From RGIG5952 sp045603485 (GTDB taxonomy: Bacteria > Verrucomicrobiota > Kiritimatiellia > RFP12 > JAAYLN01), in assembly GCA_045603485.1 (NCBI GenBank), contig JAZUMF010000115.1, forward strand, positions 1 to 39,321: 39,321 nucleotides of DNA. Reading direction: 5' to 3'. A model generated the notes under the pieces. The model worked only from the letters and a program-made list of their open reading frames with translations, did not search any database and had not been told where the DNA came from. Shown here one piece after another: positions 1-7,994 of the stretch. Position numbers and translations under genes: made by a program. Numbering within the stretch: the first letter of the stretch is position 1; each line of letters begins with the position of its first letter.

Positions 1-314
1 CCTCCTTGCGTTTTTTTTTGCTTTGCAAGAAAGCATACAGCCAACGCCTGATTTTTTCAACCCCCGGCTGAAGCCCGCTCAACAGGCCAACCGCTCAAGG
101 CAGAACCTCCCGGTGTTGCACTGGAAACTCGCGCGCGCGAATACAAAAGACAAAATGGTCAATTCGGAATTGACTTTTTGAAGGGAGATATCTTTTGGAC
201 TTGCAAAAATCACCAATCCAAAGATATTGTTCCGCACAACAACTGTACTGTCAAAAATGCACCCTCAAAGTCGCCTAGTGCCATCTGGCAAAATTGGTTA
301 TCAGCGGCAGACCC
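1..314. other. Non-coding stretch at the window edge
   Basis: I see no convincing gene here. A run of nine T at 11-19 could be the tail of a terminator whose stem lies outside the window. A 12-bp alternating CG palindrome sits at 129-140. Arms at 188-199 and 217-227 form an 11-bp inverted repeat with one bulged base around a 17-nt loop. No tRNA, SRP RNA or tmRNA signature was found on either strand. Confidence 0.5.
158..179 (+). terminator. Candidate intrinsic terminator
   Basis: GTCAATT (158-164) and AATTGAC (168-174) form a perfect 7-bp stem with a 3-nt loop, followed by TTTTT. It would end a plus-strand transcript entering from the left. The stem is AT-rich, so strength is uncertain. The opposite strand has only a T4 tail, making it a poor stop for the minus-strand DNA glycosylase gene. 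Confidence 0.4.
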
Positions 315-1145
315 TTATTTTATGCTGTTTCGGGCAAAGTGAAAGATATACTGCTGGGCAATACCGGCCGTAGATTGTGCATTTTTGGGAAGCCCTTTAG
401 GGAAAAGCATCGCCATAGCGCGGCGAATCCACACATCAACGGGAAAGACCTCAAAGCGTCCCAAACCAAAAAGTAAAACACAATCGGCAACCTTTGGTCC
501 TACCCCATGCACCTTCAAAAGCTTGGCTCGAGCTTCAAGCGTTGACAGCCTCGACAACTCTCCGTCGACGAGGACTCCCTCAGCAACCTGCCTAGCCCCG
601 TCTAAAATAGCCTTATCACGATAGCCCGCCCGTAAAATTGACAAATCCTGAAGCGATAGCGAAGCAAGCCTTTCAGCACTTGGAAAAGAGTATCGCATAA
701 CTCCAAAATCGTCCGAGCCCACCTTATCGCCAAAATTCTCGGCAAGTCTCTCAACAATTCCCTGAATTCGTGGAATATTATTGTTTTGACTTATTATAAA
801 TGTGATAAGAGTCTCAAAAAAGTCCTGCCTCAAAACCCTAATACCTGGAGCATGGCTTACGCACTTTGCCAGCGTCTTATTTTTAGAGTAAACTTCTTGA
901 AGCGCTGCGTAATCAATATCGGCCGCAAAATAATTTTCCCAATAAGATTTCTCAAGCGGCTCATATTTGCCAGATCTCTCTGAAACCATCAACCTGCAAC
1001 CGTCCAGCAACGACACCGTCGCAATACGCCCCTGGACAACACCCGTAAACGAACCATCGGAATTTTCCACCCAGCGGAAAGCCTGTCCGCAAAGCAGCGT
1101 ATCTCGCAGATTAAGGGGGGCGATATTATCAATTATAATCGCCAT
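315..1145 (-). CDS. ogg: OGG1-type 8-oxoguanine DNA glycosylase
   Basis: This bifunctional base-excision repair enzyme is expected to remove 8-oxoguanine from DNA and nick the abasic site. The 276-residue protein has the OGG N-terminal fold (LCGQAFRW near residue 18) and the family segment ISQNNNIPRI at 118-127. A helix-hairpin-helix ends in HGVGPKVADC, with the Schiff-base lysine at about K218. The catalytic aspartate lies in FPVDVW (about D237). The start is supported by GGAAGG about 9 nt upstream. Only 12 nt separate it from the upstream pcnB gene, and its ribosome site overlaps the pcnB stop, so the two are probably co-transcribed. It is OGG1-like rather than MutM-like. Family assignment is firm; exact substrate range is inferred. 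Confidence 0.9.
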   Translation of the reverse strand: MAIIIDNIAPLNLRDTLLCGQAFRWVENSDGSFTGVVQGRIATVSLLDGCRLMVSERSGKYEPLEKSYWENYFAADIDYAALQEVYSKNKTLAKCVSHAPGIRVLRQDFFETLITFIISQNNNIPRIQGIVERLAENFGDKVGSDDFGVMRYSFPSAERLASLSLQDLSILRAGYRDKAILDGARQVAEGVLVDGELSRLSTLEARAKLLKVHGVGPKVADCVLLFGLGRFEVFPVDVWIRRAMAMLFPKGLPKNAQSTAGIAQQYIFHFARNSIK

Positions 1146-1157
1146 TATTGTGCCTTC

Positions 1158-2399
1158 CTACGCATCGTCCTCGGATTCATTATGGCTGCGGTTTGGAATT
1201 ACGCGAAGATTAGACCAAACATTTATATTTTTCTCGGGTATCTCGCCATAGACCTTCGAGGCGATACGAGCAAGCAGAACCGCATCGTCAAACTGATCTT
1301 TGCGAGAAGCACGGATTGTGCGATTATGGGCAGGCAGCTTCTCAAAGCAGCTTAATTCCTCCAACAGGTGTATTGCATGGAAGTGAGCAGCCCTTGGAAG
1401 CTTGTACTTATTACCGATTACAGAAATAACCTCTTCAGCCAAAGCGAGTCTAGCCTCACGACCCGAAATATTTATACTGTTTGCAAGCTTCTCATGGTAC
1501 ATTGCCATATATACCGCAGCAACTCTAAGACCATTTGAAACCTCTTCACCCCTACCCTCGGTCAGCCTATCAAATTCGGCAAGACATTCCCAAACCTTGC
1601 ACTTAGACTTGCCGTGGGTATCGATAAACCTGGACAAATGAGGCATAAGCGCTCCCAAAAGCCCGGTCTCCCACATAAGCCTAAAGGATGACTCAGTCGC
1701 TGAAAATGAAAACATTCTAAAGATTTCCTCAAGAACTCGAGGAACAGAAGCCTTTTCAATTTCCTGACAATGCTTTGTAATAGCCTTCAAAGTTCCGCGC
1801 TCAATCGTAAGCCCCAGCTTACAAGAAAGACGCACCGCACGCATCATGCGGACAGGATCCTCGCAAAAGCGTAGATTTGGATCGCCAATGGAACGCAAAA
1901 TACGCCTGTCTAAATCCTTGAGACCACCTACATAGTCAATGACATCAAAGGTTTTGATATCGTAAAAGAGGCCATTGACGGTAAAATCCCTACGAAGAGC
2001 GTCCTCCTCGGGAGTACCAAAGGTATTGTCATCAGATTGATAAAGACCGTCCTCACCATCAACAGGCTCATGAGGAGGTTGCTTACGAAAGGTTGAAGTC
2101 TCGATGACGGTACGCCCAAAGACAACATGAGCAAGCCTAAAACGCTTTCCAACCAAAAAGCATCTAGGGAAAAGCCTCTTGATTTCACGAGGTTGAGCAT
2201 TAGTGCCGACATCAAAATCCTTAGGTTGACGCCCAAGGAGAATATCACGGACTCCACCGCCGACAAGATACGCCTTATAACCTGAATTTGAAAGCTTATA
2301 CAAAACCCTCAAGGCTTCACGGGAAATAAGCTTTCGTGAAACATTATGGTCCTTACGATGTCGAATAATGACCTTGTCTTTTTTGAAAAAGGAAAACAT
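1158..2399 (-). CDS. pcnB: Poly(A) polymerase I, PcnB-type nucleotidyltransferase
   Basis: A 413-residue class II nucleotidyltransferase of the CCA-enzyme/poly(A) polymerase family. The catalytic head shows LVGGGVRDILLG followed by KDFDVGTNA, giving the GG/DxD metal site, near residues 46-65. RRDFTVNGLFYD and the ribose/base-recognition motif EDPVRMMRAVRLSCKLG follow. The N-terminus (basic, HNVSRKLISREALRVLYKL) matches PcnB rather than CCA-adding enzymes, so the likely role is 3' polyadenylation of RNA for decay. It lacks an HD domain. A strong candidate promoter lies just upstream and the 5' leader is about 21 nt with a weak ribosome site. It heads a two-gene unit with the DNA glycosylase. 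PcnB versus CCA-adding activity cannot be settled by sequence alone. Confidence 0.87.
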   Translation of the reverse strand: MFSFFKKDKVIIRHRKDHNVSRKLISREALRVLYKLSNSGYKAYLVGGGVRDILLGRQPKDFDVGTNAQPREIKRLFPRCFLVGKRFRLAHVVFGRTVIETSTFRKQPPHEPVDGEDGLYQSDDNTFGTPEEDALRRDFTVNGLFYDIKTFDVIDYVGGLKDLDRRILRSIGDPNLRFCEDPVRMMRAVRLSCKLGLTIERGTLKAITKHCQEIEKASVPRVLEEIFRMFSFSATESSFRLMWETGLLGALMPHLSRFIDTHGKSKCKVWECLAEFDRLTEGRGEEVSNGLRVAAVYMAMYHEKLANSINISGREARLALAEEVISVIGNKYKLPRAAHFHAIHLLEELSCFEKLPAHNRTIRASRKDQFDDAVLLARIASKVYGEIPEKNINVWSNLRVIPNRSHNESEDDA

Positions 2400-2427
2400 A
2401 GCCTAAAGAGAAAAAATTGTTGCTTCT

Positions 2428-2456
2428 ATTGTACTAAAAAAAAGGTAATGTGGCAA
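2428..2456 (-). promoter_or_regulatory. Sigma-70 promoter of pcnB-ogg
   Basis: On the minus strand, TTGCCA (2451-2456) and TACAAT (2428-2433) are separated by exactly 17 nt, with an A/T tract in the spacer. The predicted start is near 2421, about 21 nt before the pcnB ATG. Confidence 0.65.
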
Positions 2457-2580
2457 AGATATCCACCGTCATCCCGGAAAAATCCAGTATAAGTTATCCC
2501 AGTTGCCCATAAATAATCGGTAAAAAAGAAGGCAGAAGACTTTTTCAAATAGCGTTTAATAGCAAAAACACCGCATTCCC

Positions 2581-2751
2581 GCTTAAGGGACAGGCCATTG
2601 CTACACTAACTACCAAATGCTACATATTCTCACTCGAGGGACAGACCCAATACCAGCCACTTATCACAAATTTGCCCACATACCCGCTCGAGGGACAGTC
2701 CTCACATCTCACCACCGTTTTTTATTATATTTTCCGCTTTAGGGACAGGCC
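2581..2751 (+). repeat. Four REP-like motifs at ~50-bp spacing
   Basis: The core GGGACAG begins at 2587, 2638, 2692 and 2742, giving steps of 51, 54 and 50 bp. The wider consensus is CGCTYNAGGGACAGNCC; two copies contain CTCGAGGG. The intervening sequences share no obvious similarity. The same motif occurs on the opposite strand just beyond the other end of the transposase gene, so the motif groups face each other around the gene. This fits substrate sites of a REP-associated transposase rather than a CRISPR, because the repeat is only about 16 bp and degenerate. Confidence 0.75.
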
Positions 2752-2957
2752 CGAATCTATGCCAATGCAACATTTGTTTTACTCGCCTCTATTTTTGCTG
2801 TCTAAATTACCCAAAGTTGCATATTGGGAGTGGTGTTTTTCGCTGACATAGCCCTGTTTTGTCCGTTATTAGACATATGGAGACAAAAGGCACCTATGCC
2901 GCCAAGAGAATTGGCGACATTGAGATTGGTAAGATTAGCAATTTTTTGGGATTTTCT

Positions 2958-3944
2958 TTAAGCCTTAAAGGTTATCGGCGACTTTTTGAGGTCTCTTGCC
3001 GAGCAAAGTCTTAGCCCATTCCAGTCTTTGCATAAGCCTATGCCTCTTGCGCCTGTTTTTCGCTTCGGATTAAAGAGGCTACGATGCTTTTCAAACTCTT
3101 CGTTGACGAAGTCTTTTGAGCCTATGATGGCTCCATGGGGGAAGTGGCGTATTTTGCAGCGAAGTATTACCGATAACGGCAACTCGCCTTTTTCATCGAT
3201 TACCTCTTGTACCTTTTCTGGCTCTATTGCATCGGAGCCGCGTACATAGAGTTTTAGACGATATTCTTTTGCCAAATCTGCAAAGGATGTGTCACTAGCT
3301 GTTTTGTCATACATCTTTGCTATGCCTTCCATCGCTTTGCTGTCGCCTTTCAGCGCATTGGCAAAGCCTGCCCATTTGTAGTCTTTTGGGTCGTCTACTA
3401 TGCCTGCGCGTACGGGATTTAGGTCGATGTAGGCTGAGATTGAGGAGAGGGTTTCTGAGGTGCCTTCTACTAGGGTGCTTCTGAATCGGCCTTCCCACAT
3501 TGTGCCTTGCTTGTAGTCGTGTCTTGCGCGGTACCAAGCTGAGTAGCGTTGCTTTAGGCACTGCATAAAGGGTGTTATATCGCCCATTCGGCGAATGAAT
3601 GCCGCCTGTTCTTTTTCAACAATATCTGGGCGGTTTTGCTTCTTTAGCTCATGCCAACGGCTCTTGAGGTCAGCTGCGTGGAGTCTTCCGTAGAGTGCCG
3701 ATATGCGTTTTAGCAGCAGTCTTTCTGTGGGCTTTGATGGCTCCGGCACATGAACGAGGAGATGAAAGTGGTTGTCCATCACGCAATAGTTGAGTATATC
3801 TATTCCGCTGAAATAGGCTATTGTACGCATCATCTTGACGAACATCTCTTTATCAGTATCACCTAGCAAAAACTGACTGAAGATACATCTGCTTACTATA
3901 TGATAGTAGCTTTCGCCTATATTCTTGACTCTTGGTTTTCTCAT
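2958..3944 (-). CDS. REP-associated tyrosine transposase (Y1/RAYT family)
   Basis: A 328-residue Y1-type HUH transposase. Near the N-terminus are YYHIVSRCIF and, after CVMDN, the HUH motif HFHLLVHVP. Further on, QRYSAWYRARHDYKQG and MWEGRFRS mark the segment carrying the catalytic tyrosine, and ISAYIDLNPVRAGIV is a RAYT family signature. These enzymes nick and join single-stranded DNA at short REP hairpins, usually as single-copy genes surrounded by their REPs, as seen here. I place the start at 3944 because AAGGAG lies 8 nt upstream. The frame stays open to 4109, but that extension only translates the tandem repeats. The roughly 120 residues after the core resemble a C-terminal addition of unknown role. 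Confidence 0.88.
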   Translation of the reverse strand: MRKPRVKNIGESYYHIVSRCIFSQFLLGDTDKEMFVKMMRTIAYFSGIDILNYCVMDNHFHLLVHVPEPSKPTERLLLKRISALYGRLHAADLKSRWHELKKQNRPDIVEKEQAAFIRRMGDITPFMQCLKQRYSAWYRARHDYKQGTMWEGRFRSTLVEGTSETLSSISAYIDLNPVRAGIVDDPKDYKWAGFANALKGDSKAMEGIAKMYDKTASDTSFADLAKEYRLKLYVRGSDAIEPEKVQEVIDEKGELPLSVILRCKIRHFPHGAIIGSKDFVNEEFEKHRSLFNPKRKTGARGIGLCKDWNGLRLCSARDLKKSPITFKA

Positions 3945-3959
3945 GATTAACTCCTTCGT

Positions 3960-4007
3960 TGTCTCTGAGGCCTGTCCCTTAGGTGTCTCTGAGGCCTGTC
4001 CCTTAGG
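3960..4007 (-). repeat. Perfect 24-bp tandem duplication containing the REP-like motif
   Basis: Two identical 24-bp units (3960-3983 and 3984-4007) each contain GGCCTGTCCC, the reverse complement of GGGACAGGCC (3969-3978 and 3993-4002). They sit directly upstream of the transposase ribosome binding site, so they would lie in its mRNA leader. Confidence 0.85.
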
Positions 4008-4012
4008 CAAAT

Positions 4013-4041
4013 ATATTACCAAAAAATGGGGTGTTTGGCAA
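4013..4041 (-). promoter_or_regulatory. Candidate RAYT promoter inside repeat unit 1
   Basis: On the minus strand, TTGCCA (4036-4041) and TAATAT (4013-4018) are spaced 17 nt apart. The predicted start is near 4006, just before the GGGACAGGCC motif at 3993-4002, so the motif would be at the very 5' end of the transcript. Confidence 0.5.
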
Positions 4042-4074
4042 TATTGTTTATATAAGGCCTGTCCCTCAGTAAAG

Positions 4075-4103
4075 ATGTTAGCAAAAAATGGGGTGGTTGG
4101 CAA
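4075..4103 (-). promoter_or_regulatory. Second candidate RAYT promoter inside repeat unit 2
   Basis: The duplicated unit repeats the arrangement: TTGCCA (4098-4103), 17 nt, TAACAT (4075-4080), followed by GGGACAGGCC at 4056-4065. The -10 box is weaker than in the first unit. Confidence 0.4.
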
Positions 4104-4124
4104 TAGCAACTTAGATAAGGTCGC

Positions 4125-5792
4125 CTAATGTATACGAAGCAATGAGCCTAGCTGATAGTATGTCTTTGATGCCCAAGGCGTGCCGCCATAAGCACCAAGA
4201 TTGATACGGCGACCTTTGGCATGCGGCTCAAGGATGTGATTTGGAGCATTGGTAATGCCGGCGTCTATACATGGGCTTGAGACTGCCGACTTTACACCGT
4301 TGAATGTGCCGCCAAAATAGCCATCCTGAATATAACCGTTCTTTGCTTTGGTCATAAGGTGGTAGTAGGGCGCACCCGTCCACAGAGGGTCTGCTACAAA
4401 ATTTCCCTCACCCTCCTGCTCCTCTTGCGAGCAGGTATATTTAACAGAGGTGGCATTAACAATGCCCGTTTGAGCGTTGCCCCAAGAGATGCTATTCTCA
4501 ACAACCAACTCAGCACCTGCGCCAACAGCTCCAGCACCATTGAAATTCCCATCTGCTATCGTACAATTTACAAGTTCAATATAAGATGGGGTTACAACTA
4601 GATTATATTTTTCGGAAATGTAATCTTTGATATATTTGTTCAGTCCGATGCGTTGCGAGCGGATTGCATAGCGCATATCACTATGGTCTCCTTTTGCATT
4701 TGATATTATGCAATTTGTCATAAATAGACGGCCACAATTCAGCAAGATATCACTCTTAGTATATGAAGTAGTTGGAGCTGAGGACGAATCAAATACGCAT
4801 CGAACTACAACTGAAGTCATAACACCATCTGAGGCATTGAAATCATCAAAATAACATCCTGAAATTGACTGAATCGTTCCTTGTAATGCTCTTACATAAT
4901 TATTTAGCAATTTGCAATCTGACATCTCAAGTTTTGTTACGCTTCTTATAGCCAAAGCTCCCCCCGAACAGTATCCCTTTTTTGAAGTCACCTGCGAATA
5001 ATTACCAGTAAATGTTGAGTTTTTAATTGTGGCGGTATAGCCATTTATACATAGAGCGCCACCAAAGCCACCTTCCTGTGACGCTGTAACATAATTTTTA
5101 TCAAATGTGCACCCTTCTATGTAAATATCCGTTTTTTCTGTAAAAATCGCTCCACCAAACTGAGCATTCCAACCCCCGCTGATATTATTAGAATCGAAAG
5201 TGCTGTCCAGAATAGTTAAAGTGCATTTAGAAGCAAATATAGCGCCACCGTAACTTGTACTGTAGGATCCAGCCGACAATAAATTTTTTGAAAATTCGCA
5301 CTTTTTTATTATGACATTAGACGAAGCCAAATTTAATGCACCTCCCTTTGCGCTCCCGCTAAGCCCCCCTCCTTTAAATGAAATTCCTTCTAATGTAAGT
5401 GACGATAAGGAAGAGACCGCGATAAATCTCAAATACGAGGTGCTACGCTTAAATGTTGTCACCTCATCACTCTTCTCAAATGAGCCATCTTTCTCGGCCT
5501 TATACCCACCGCTGAGTTTTACGGGAATGGTAATTCCCGAAAGTGATATTTGATTTGTTGTAGTATAGGTGCCACCCGCCAAATAAACATTTATCTCCGA
5601 GGCACTATTAGCAAAAGCGTTGGTAATGGCATCCCTGATTCTCAATCCGACAATATGCTCGCCGCCATTTATGGCATTAGACCAGCTGCTACCTGAATAA
5701 TCACCTCCGCCAGTCGGTGTAACGAAAATATCTGCAGCAAAAAGCCCGAAGCTTAAAAACATGACGGTTAAGACAAAGGTCCGCTTCATCAT
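4125..5792 (-). CDS. Secreted right-handed beta-helix protein with Pmp-like GGAI/FxxN repeats
   Basis: A 555-residue protein with a clear signal peptide (MKRTFVLTVMFLSFGLFA, cleavage near FAA). The middle is a parallel beta-helix. Recurring GGAI or GGAL turns and FxxN motifs (FSKN, FDSN, FDKN, FTGN) lie at about 30-residue intervals between roughly residues 140 and 300. These paired motifs are those that define chlamydial polymorphic membrane protein repeats. No autotransporter barrel is present. The C-terminus has the GRRINLGAYGGTPWAS segment, a common ending in PVC beta-helix proteins. Function is unknown; adhesion or polysaccharide binding is plausible, with no catalytic site recognised. 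Two adjacent ATGs exist; GGGAG is 4 nt from the first and 7 nt from the second (5789), so the second may be used. Confidence 0.8.
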   Translation of the reverse strand: MMKRTFVLTVMFLSFGLFAADIFVTPTGGGDYSGSSWSNAINGGEHIVGLRIRDAITNAFANSASEINVYLAGGTYTTTNQISLSGITIPVKLSGGYKAEKDGSFEKSDEVTTFKRSTSYLRFIAVSSLSSLTLEGISFKGGGLSGSAKGGALNLASSNVIIKKCEFSKNLLSAGSYSTSYGGAIFASKCTLTILDSTFDSNNISGGWNAQFGGAIFTEKTDIYIEGCTFDKNYVTASQEGGFGGALCINGYTATIKNSTFTGNYSQVTSKKGYCSGGALAIRSVTKLEMSDCKLLNNYVRALQGTIQSISGCYFDDFNASDGVMTSVVVRCVFDSSSAPTTSYTKSDILLNCGRLFMTNCIISNAKGDHSDMRYAIRSQRIGLNKYIKDYISEKYNLVVTPSYIELVNCTIADGNFNGAGAVGAGAELVVENSISWGNAQTGIVNATSVKYTCSQEEQEGEGNFVADPLWTGAPYYHLMTKAKNGYIQDGYFGGTFNGVKSAVSSPCIDAGITNAPNHILEPHAKGRRINLGAYGGTPWASKTYYQLGSLLRIH

Positions 5793-5832
5793 AATTCTCC
5801 CTATTAAACAACGATAAATTCAGTACTATAAT

Positions 5833-5861
5833 AATCTACGCTATACAAAAGTGGTTGTCAA
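5833..5861 (-). promoter_or_regulatory. Sigma-70 promoter of the beta-helix gene
   Basis: On the minus strand, TTGACA (5856-5861) and TAGATT (5833-5838) are separated by 17 nt. The predicted start is near 5826, about 34 nt before the first ATG. Confidence 0.6.
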
Positions 5862-6046
5862 TATCAAATGTGACAGCCTCTTGCCATTGCTAAAGGAGGC
5901 CATCGATAAAACTCTTTTTCTTGTTCCGCATCGTAATCTCATTTCACAATCGCCCTGCCGATGTGGAAACAGTCATAATAACAATAAAATACTCTAATCC
6001 ACAGTCGTAGTACTTCCCACAAAATCATCCGCAGGCAACACTTAAA

Positions 6047-6076
6047 TTGGCAACATTCGCCAGGATTTGGTATTAT
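6047..6076 (+). promoter_or_regulatory. Promoter of the DUF4838 gene with almost no leader
   Basis: TTGGCA (6047-6052) and TATTAT (6071-6076) are 18 nt apart. The predicted start is near 6083, only about 4 nt before the ATG at 6087. No ribosome binding site fits in the remaining space. Confidence 0.55.
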
Positions 6077-6086
6077 CAAAAGTAAT

Positions 6087-7877
6087 ATGAAAAAGTCCAT
6101 TACATTTTTTGTTTTAATTTTACTGACTATTTCCAATGCGCTGGCTTTCAGCTTTGAGCTTGCCCGTGACGGACATACTAGAGTCGTTATTGCTATTGCA
6201 AAGGGGGCTCCACCCACCGCCACATACGCCGCCAATGAGCTCTCTAAGTATTTGGAAAAGTTGACGGGCGCAAAATTCCGCATTACCGATAAAAATGTAT
6301 CAAGCAGCCGACCAAAGATTATCGTCGGCACGCCGTATAAGGCTCAAAAACCCGAGGAGATTTGCGTTAGATATAAGGACTCAAACACGATAGAAATTAC
6401 CGGTGAAGGACAGCGCGGGCCTATCTATGCAGCATACGCATTTTTGGAATACCTTGGATGTGGATTCTGGTCGCCTGAGAATGAATCAATTCCAAATAAG
6501 AAAGTCGGCATGATTAAGCTTACTCGCGATCTTAAAATTATAGAAGCCCCGGCATTTGAATATCGGCAGCCGCTTTCCAACGGAACTTACTCACGCGAAT
6601 GGCGGACAAAGGTGGGAATAAATGGCGATATGTGGATGCTTTGGCGCGAGGGACTCCCTGAGCATGGCGGAGCATTTCAGATGCAGATGGGGCAATGGGC
6701 ATTTGGCATACCTCGCTGCGATTCTCTTGAGGATGCAGCAAGCAAGGGTTTGGACATTGAATGGCTTGCATGGCGAAAGGATACGCAATCGCGTACAACT
6801 GCGGAGCTTTGCCTTACGAATACAAAGCTATTGGACAGGATTGCCTCAAAGGTTAAAGGTCATCACAAATCTCACCCTGACACAACCTACTATAACCTTT
6901 CTTTCGGTGACGACGACAAATATTGCCAATGTCCGAATTGTTCTAAATTGATGAAGGAACAGGGAAGCGCTTCGGCATTGGTCGTAAATGCGGCCAACTA
7001 TGTGGGCAGGCAAATTGCAAAGGAATGCCCGAATGCGCGAATGATGATTCTTGCCTATTGGGTGTCGCTGCCACCGCCTAAGACACTTATGCTTGAACCG
7101 AATGTCCATGTTTCAATTGCCCACCTAAGGGACTTTATGAAGCCTGTTTCAAAGATTCCGCGCTATTGGAAATATATGAATGCATGGTATAAACTCTCGC
7201 GCGGGAATCTATTCACATGGGACTACAGCTGCAACTTTCGCAGTATGCTGACCCCCACCCCGACTATTGATGCGATGGGCCCTACCTACCGCGACTATAA
7301 GAAACTGGGGCTTCGTGGCATATTTTCGCAAAATACAGTAACGCCGATTGCCGACTTTGACGACCTTCGCTCTTGGATTTTTGCCAAGCTCTCTTGGAAC
7401 CCCGATCAGGACGAATGGGCTTTGATTGATAAATGGTGTGACGGAGCGTGCGGCAAGGGCTCTCCTTACATGAAAGAATGGCTGCGCTTTTCAAAGCAGT
7501 GTGTGACCTCAAAGGGTAAAGGCTTTGGCCCCTACCTTCCGGACATGCGCCCATTTTTCACTCCTGCTGAAGTCCTCAAAGGTTACGACCTTTTCCAAAA
7601 GGCTATTGAGGCTACCAAGGACGACCCTCGAACGAACAGACAAGTCCGTAAGCAGTATATTTCAATTGTCACTATGCTTCTTACCAGGTATAATTTTGAC
7701 ATGAAGGCTGCCGCCGATAGCGCAGGAGTTCAAATACCGTCGCGCAACGAGCTTATCAAAATTATGGAGGACGCCATCAAGGAATTTAAGTGTCGGCCAA
7801 GTTGGCATAACTATGCCGAAGGAATGAAACTTGAGACCTTTATGTCAAAGATTCGGAATGGCGAAGTTCTTAAATAA
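6087..7877 (+). CDS. Secreted DUF4838 (GH163-like) glycosidase family protein
   Basis: A 596-residue protein with a signal peptide (MKKSITFFVLILLTISNALA). Residues 25-150 form an alpha-glucuronidase-type N-terminal domain (AANELSKYLEKLTGAKF, then GPIYAAYAFLEYLGCGFWSP). The DUF4838 core follows, with LSFGDDDKYCQCPNC around 271-285; C280, C282 and C285 suggest a small metal site. DUF4838 was founded as glycoside hydrolase family GH163 from gut Bacteroides endo-beta-N-acetylglucosaminidases acting on N-glycans, which is recalled family knowledge. Activity on host glycans is therefore plausible but inferred, since many DUF4838 proteins in PVC bacteria are uncharacterised. No lipobox is present. 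The gene stands alone, divergent from the beta-helix gene, and its mRNA appears nearly leaderless. Confidence 0.8.
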   Translation: MKKSITFFVLILLTISNALAFSFELARDGHTRVVIAIAKGAPPTATYAANELSKYLEKLTGAKFRITDKNVSSSRPKIIVGTPYKAQKPEEICVRYKDSNTIEITGEGQRGPIYAAYAFLEYLGCGFWSPENESIPNKKVGMIKLTRDLKIIEAPAFEYRQPLSNGTYSREWRTKVGINGDMWMLWREGLPEHGGAFQMQMGQWAFGIPRCDSLEDAASKGLDIEWLAWRKDTQSRTTAELCLTNTKLLDRIASKVKGHHKSHPDTTYYNLSFGDDDKYCQCPNCSKLMKEQGSASALVVNAANYVGRQIAKECPNARMMILAYWVSLPPPKTLMLEPNVHVSIAHLRDFMKPVSKIPRYWKYMNAWYKLSRGNLFTWDYSCNFRSMLTPTPTIDAMGPTYRDYKKLGLRGIFSQNTVTPIADFDDLRSWIFAKLSWNPDQDEWALIDKWCDGACGKGSPYMKEWLRFSKQCVTSKGKGFGPYLPDMRPFFTPAEVLKGYDLFQKAIEATKDDPRTNRQVRKQYISIVTMLLTRYNFDMKAAADSAGVQIPSRNELIKIMEDAIKEFKCRPSWHNYAEGMKLETFMSKIRNGEVLK

Positions 7878-7886
7878 AAACAAAGT

Positions 7887-7915
7887 TTGACGGATTTTGG
7901 ACTTTGGTTTATAAT
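7887..7915 (+). promoter_or_regulatory. Strong sigma-70 promoter of rplU-rpmA
   Basis: TTGACG (7887-7892), 17 nt, TATAAT (7910-7915) is close to consensus. The predicted start near 7922 gives a leader of about 73 nt before rplU, long enough for an autoregulatory structure, though I could not identify a known L21 leader fold. Confidence 0.75.
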
Positions 7916-7994
7916 AATATATTCATTTTTTAATTGCCATGCCCAACAGTTCTCCCGACAGGTTGGCTGGCGTCACACAAGGAAAACAGGCATC

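Larger units (their letters stand above)
2400..2957. other. Intergenic region with promoter and REP-like motifs
   Basis: No gene is seen between pcnB and the transposase stop. The left part holds the pcnB promoter. The middle holds four REP-like motifs at about 50 bp spacing, annotated separately. The last 200 bp (about 2755-2957) show no recognisable feature. Confidence 0.6.
3992..4118 (-). repeat. Two imperfect ~62-bp tandem units upstream of the RAYT
   Basis: Units beginning near 3992 and 4055 share AGGCCTGTCCC, then a variable stretch, then CAAAAAATGGGGTG and TTGGCAATA. The offset is 62-63 bp with one indel. Each unit combines one REP-like motif with one candidate promoter on the minus strand. 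The array stops within about 10 bp of the beta-helix gene stop codon. Confidence 0.75.

Noticed and set aside
40..150. SRP RNA or tmRNA in the first 150 bp
   Set aside because: A few short stretches recall 4.5S RNA, but the conserved GGAA tetraloop region is missing and no closing helix could be drawn on either strand.
2581..2751. CRISPR array
   Set aside because: The repeat is only about 16 bp and degenerate, there are four copies, the interspaces of about 35 bp follow no precise length, and no cas gene is present.
3945..4109. 55-residue N-terminal extension of the transposase
   Set aside because: It merely translates the tandem repeats (KGQASET twice). A strong AAGGAG at the internal ATG and the conserved family start support 3944.
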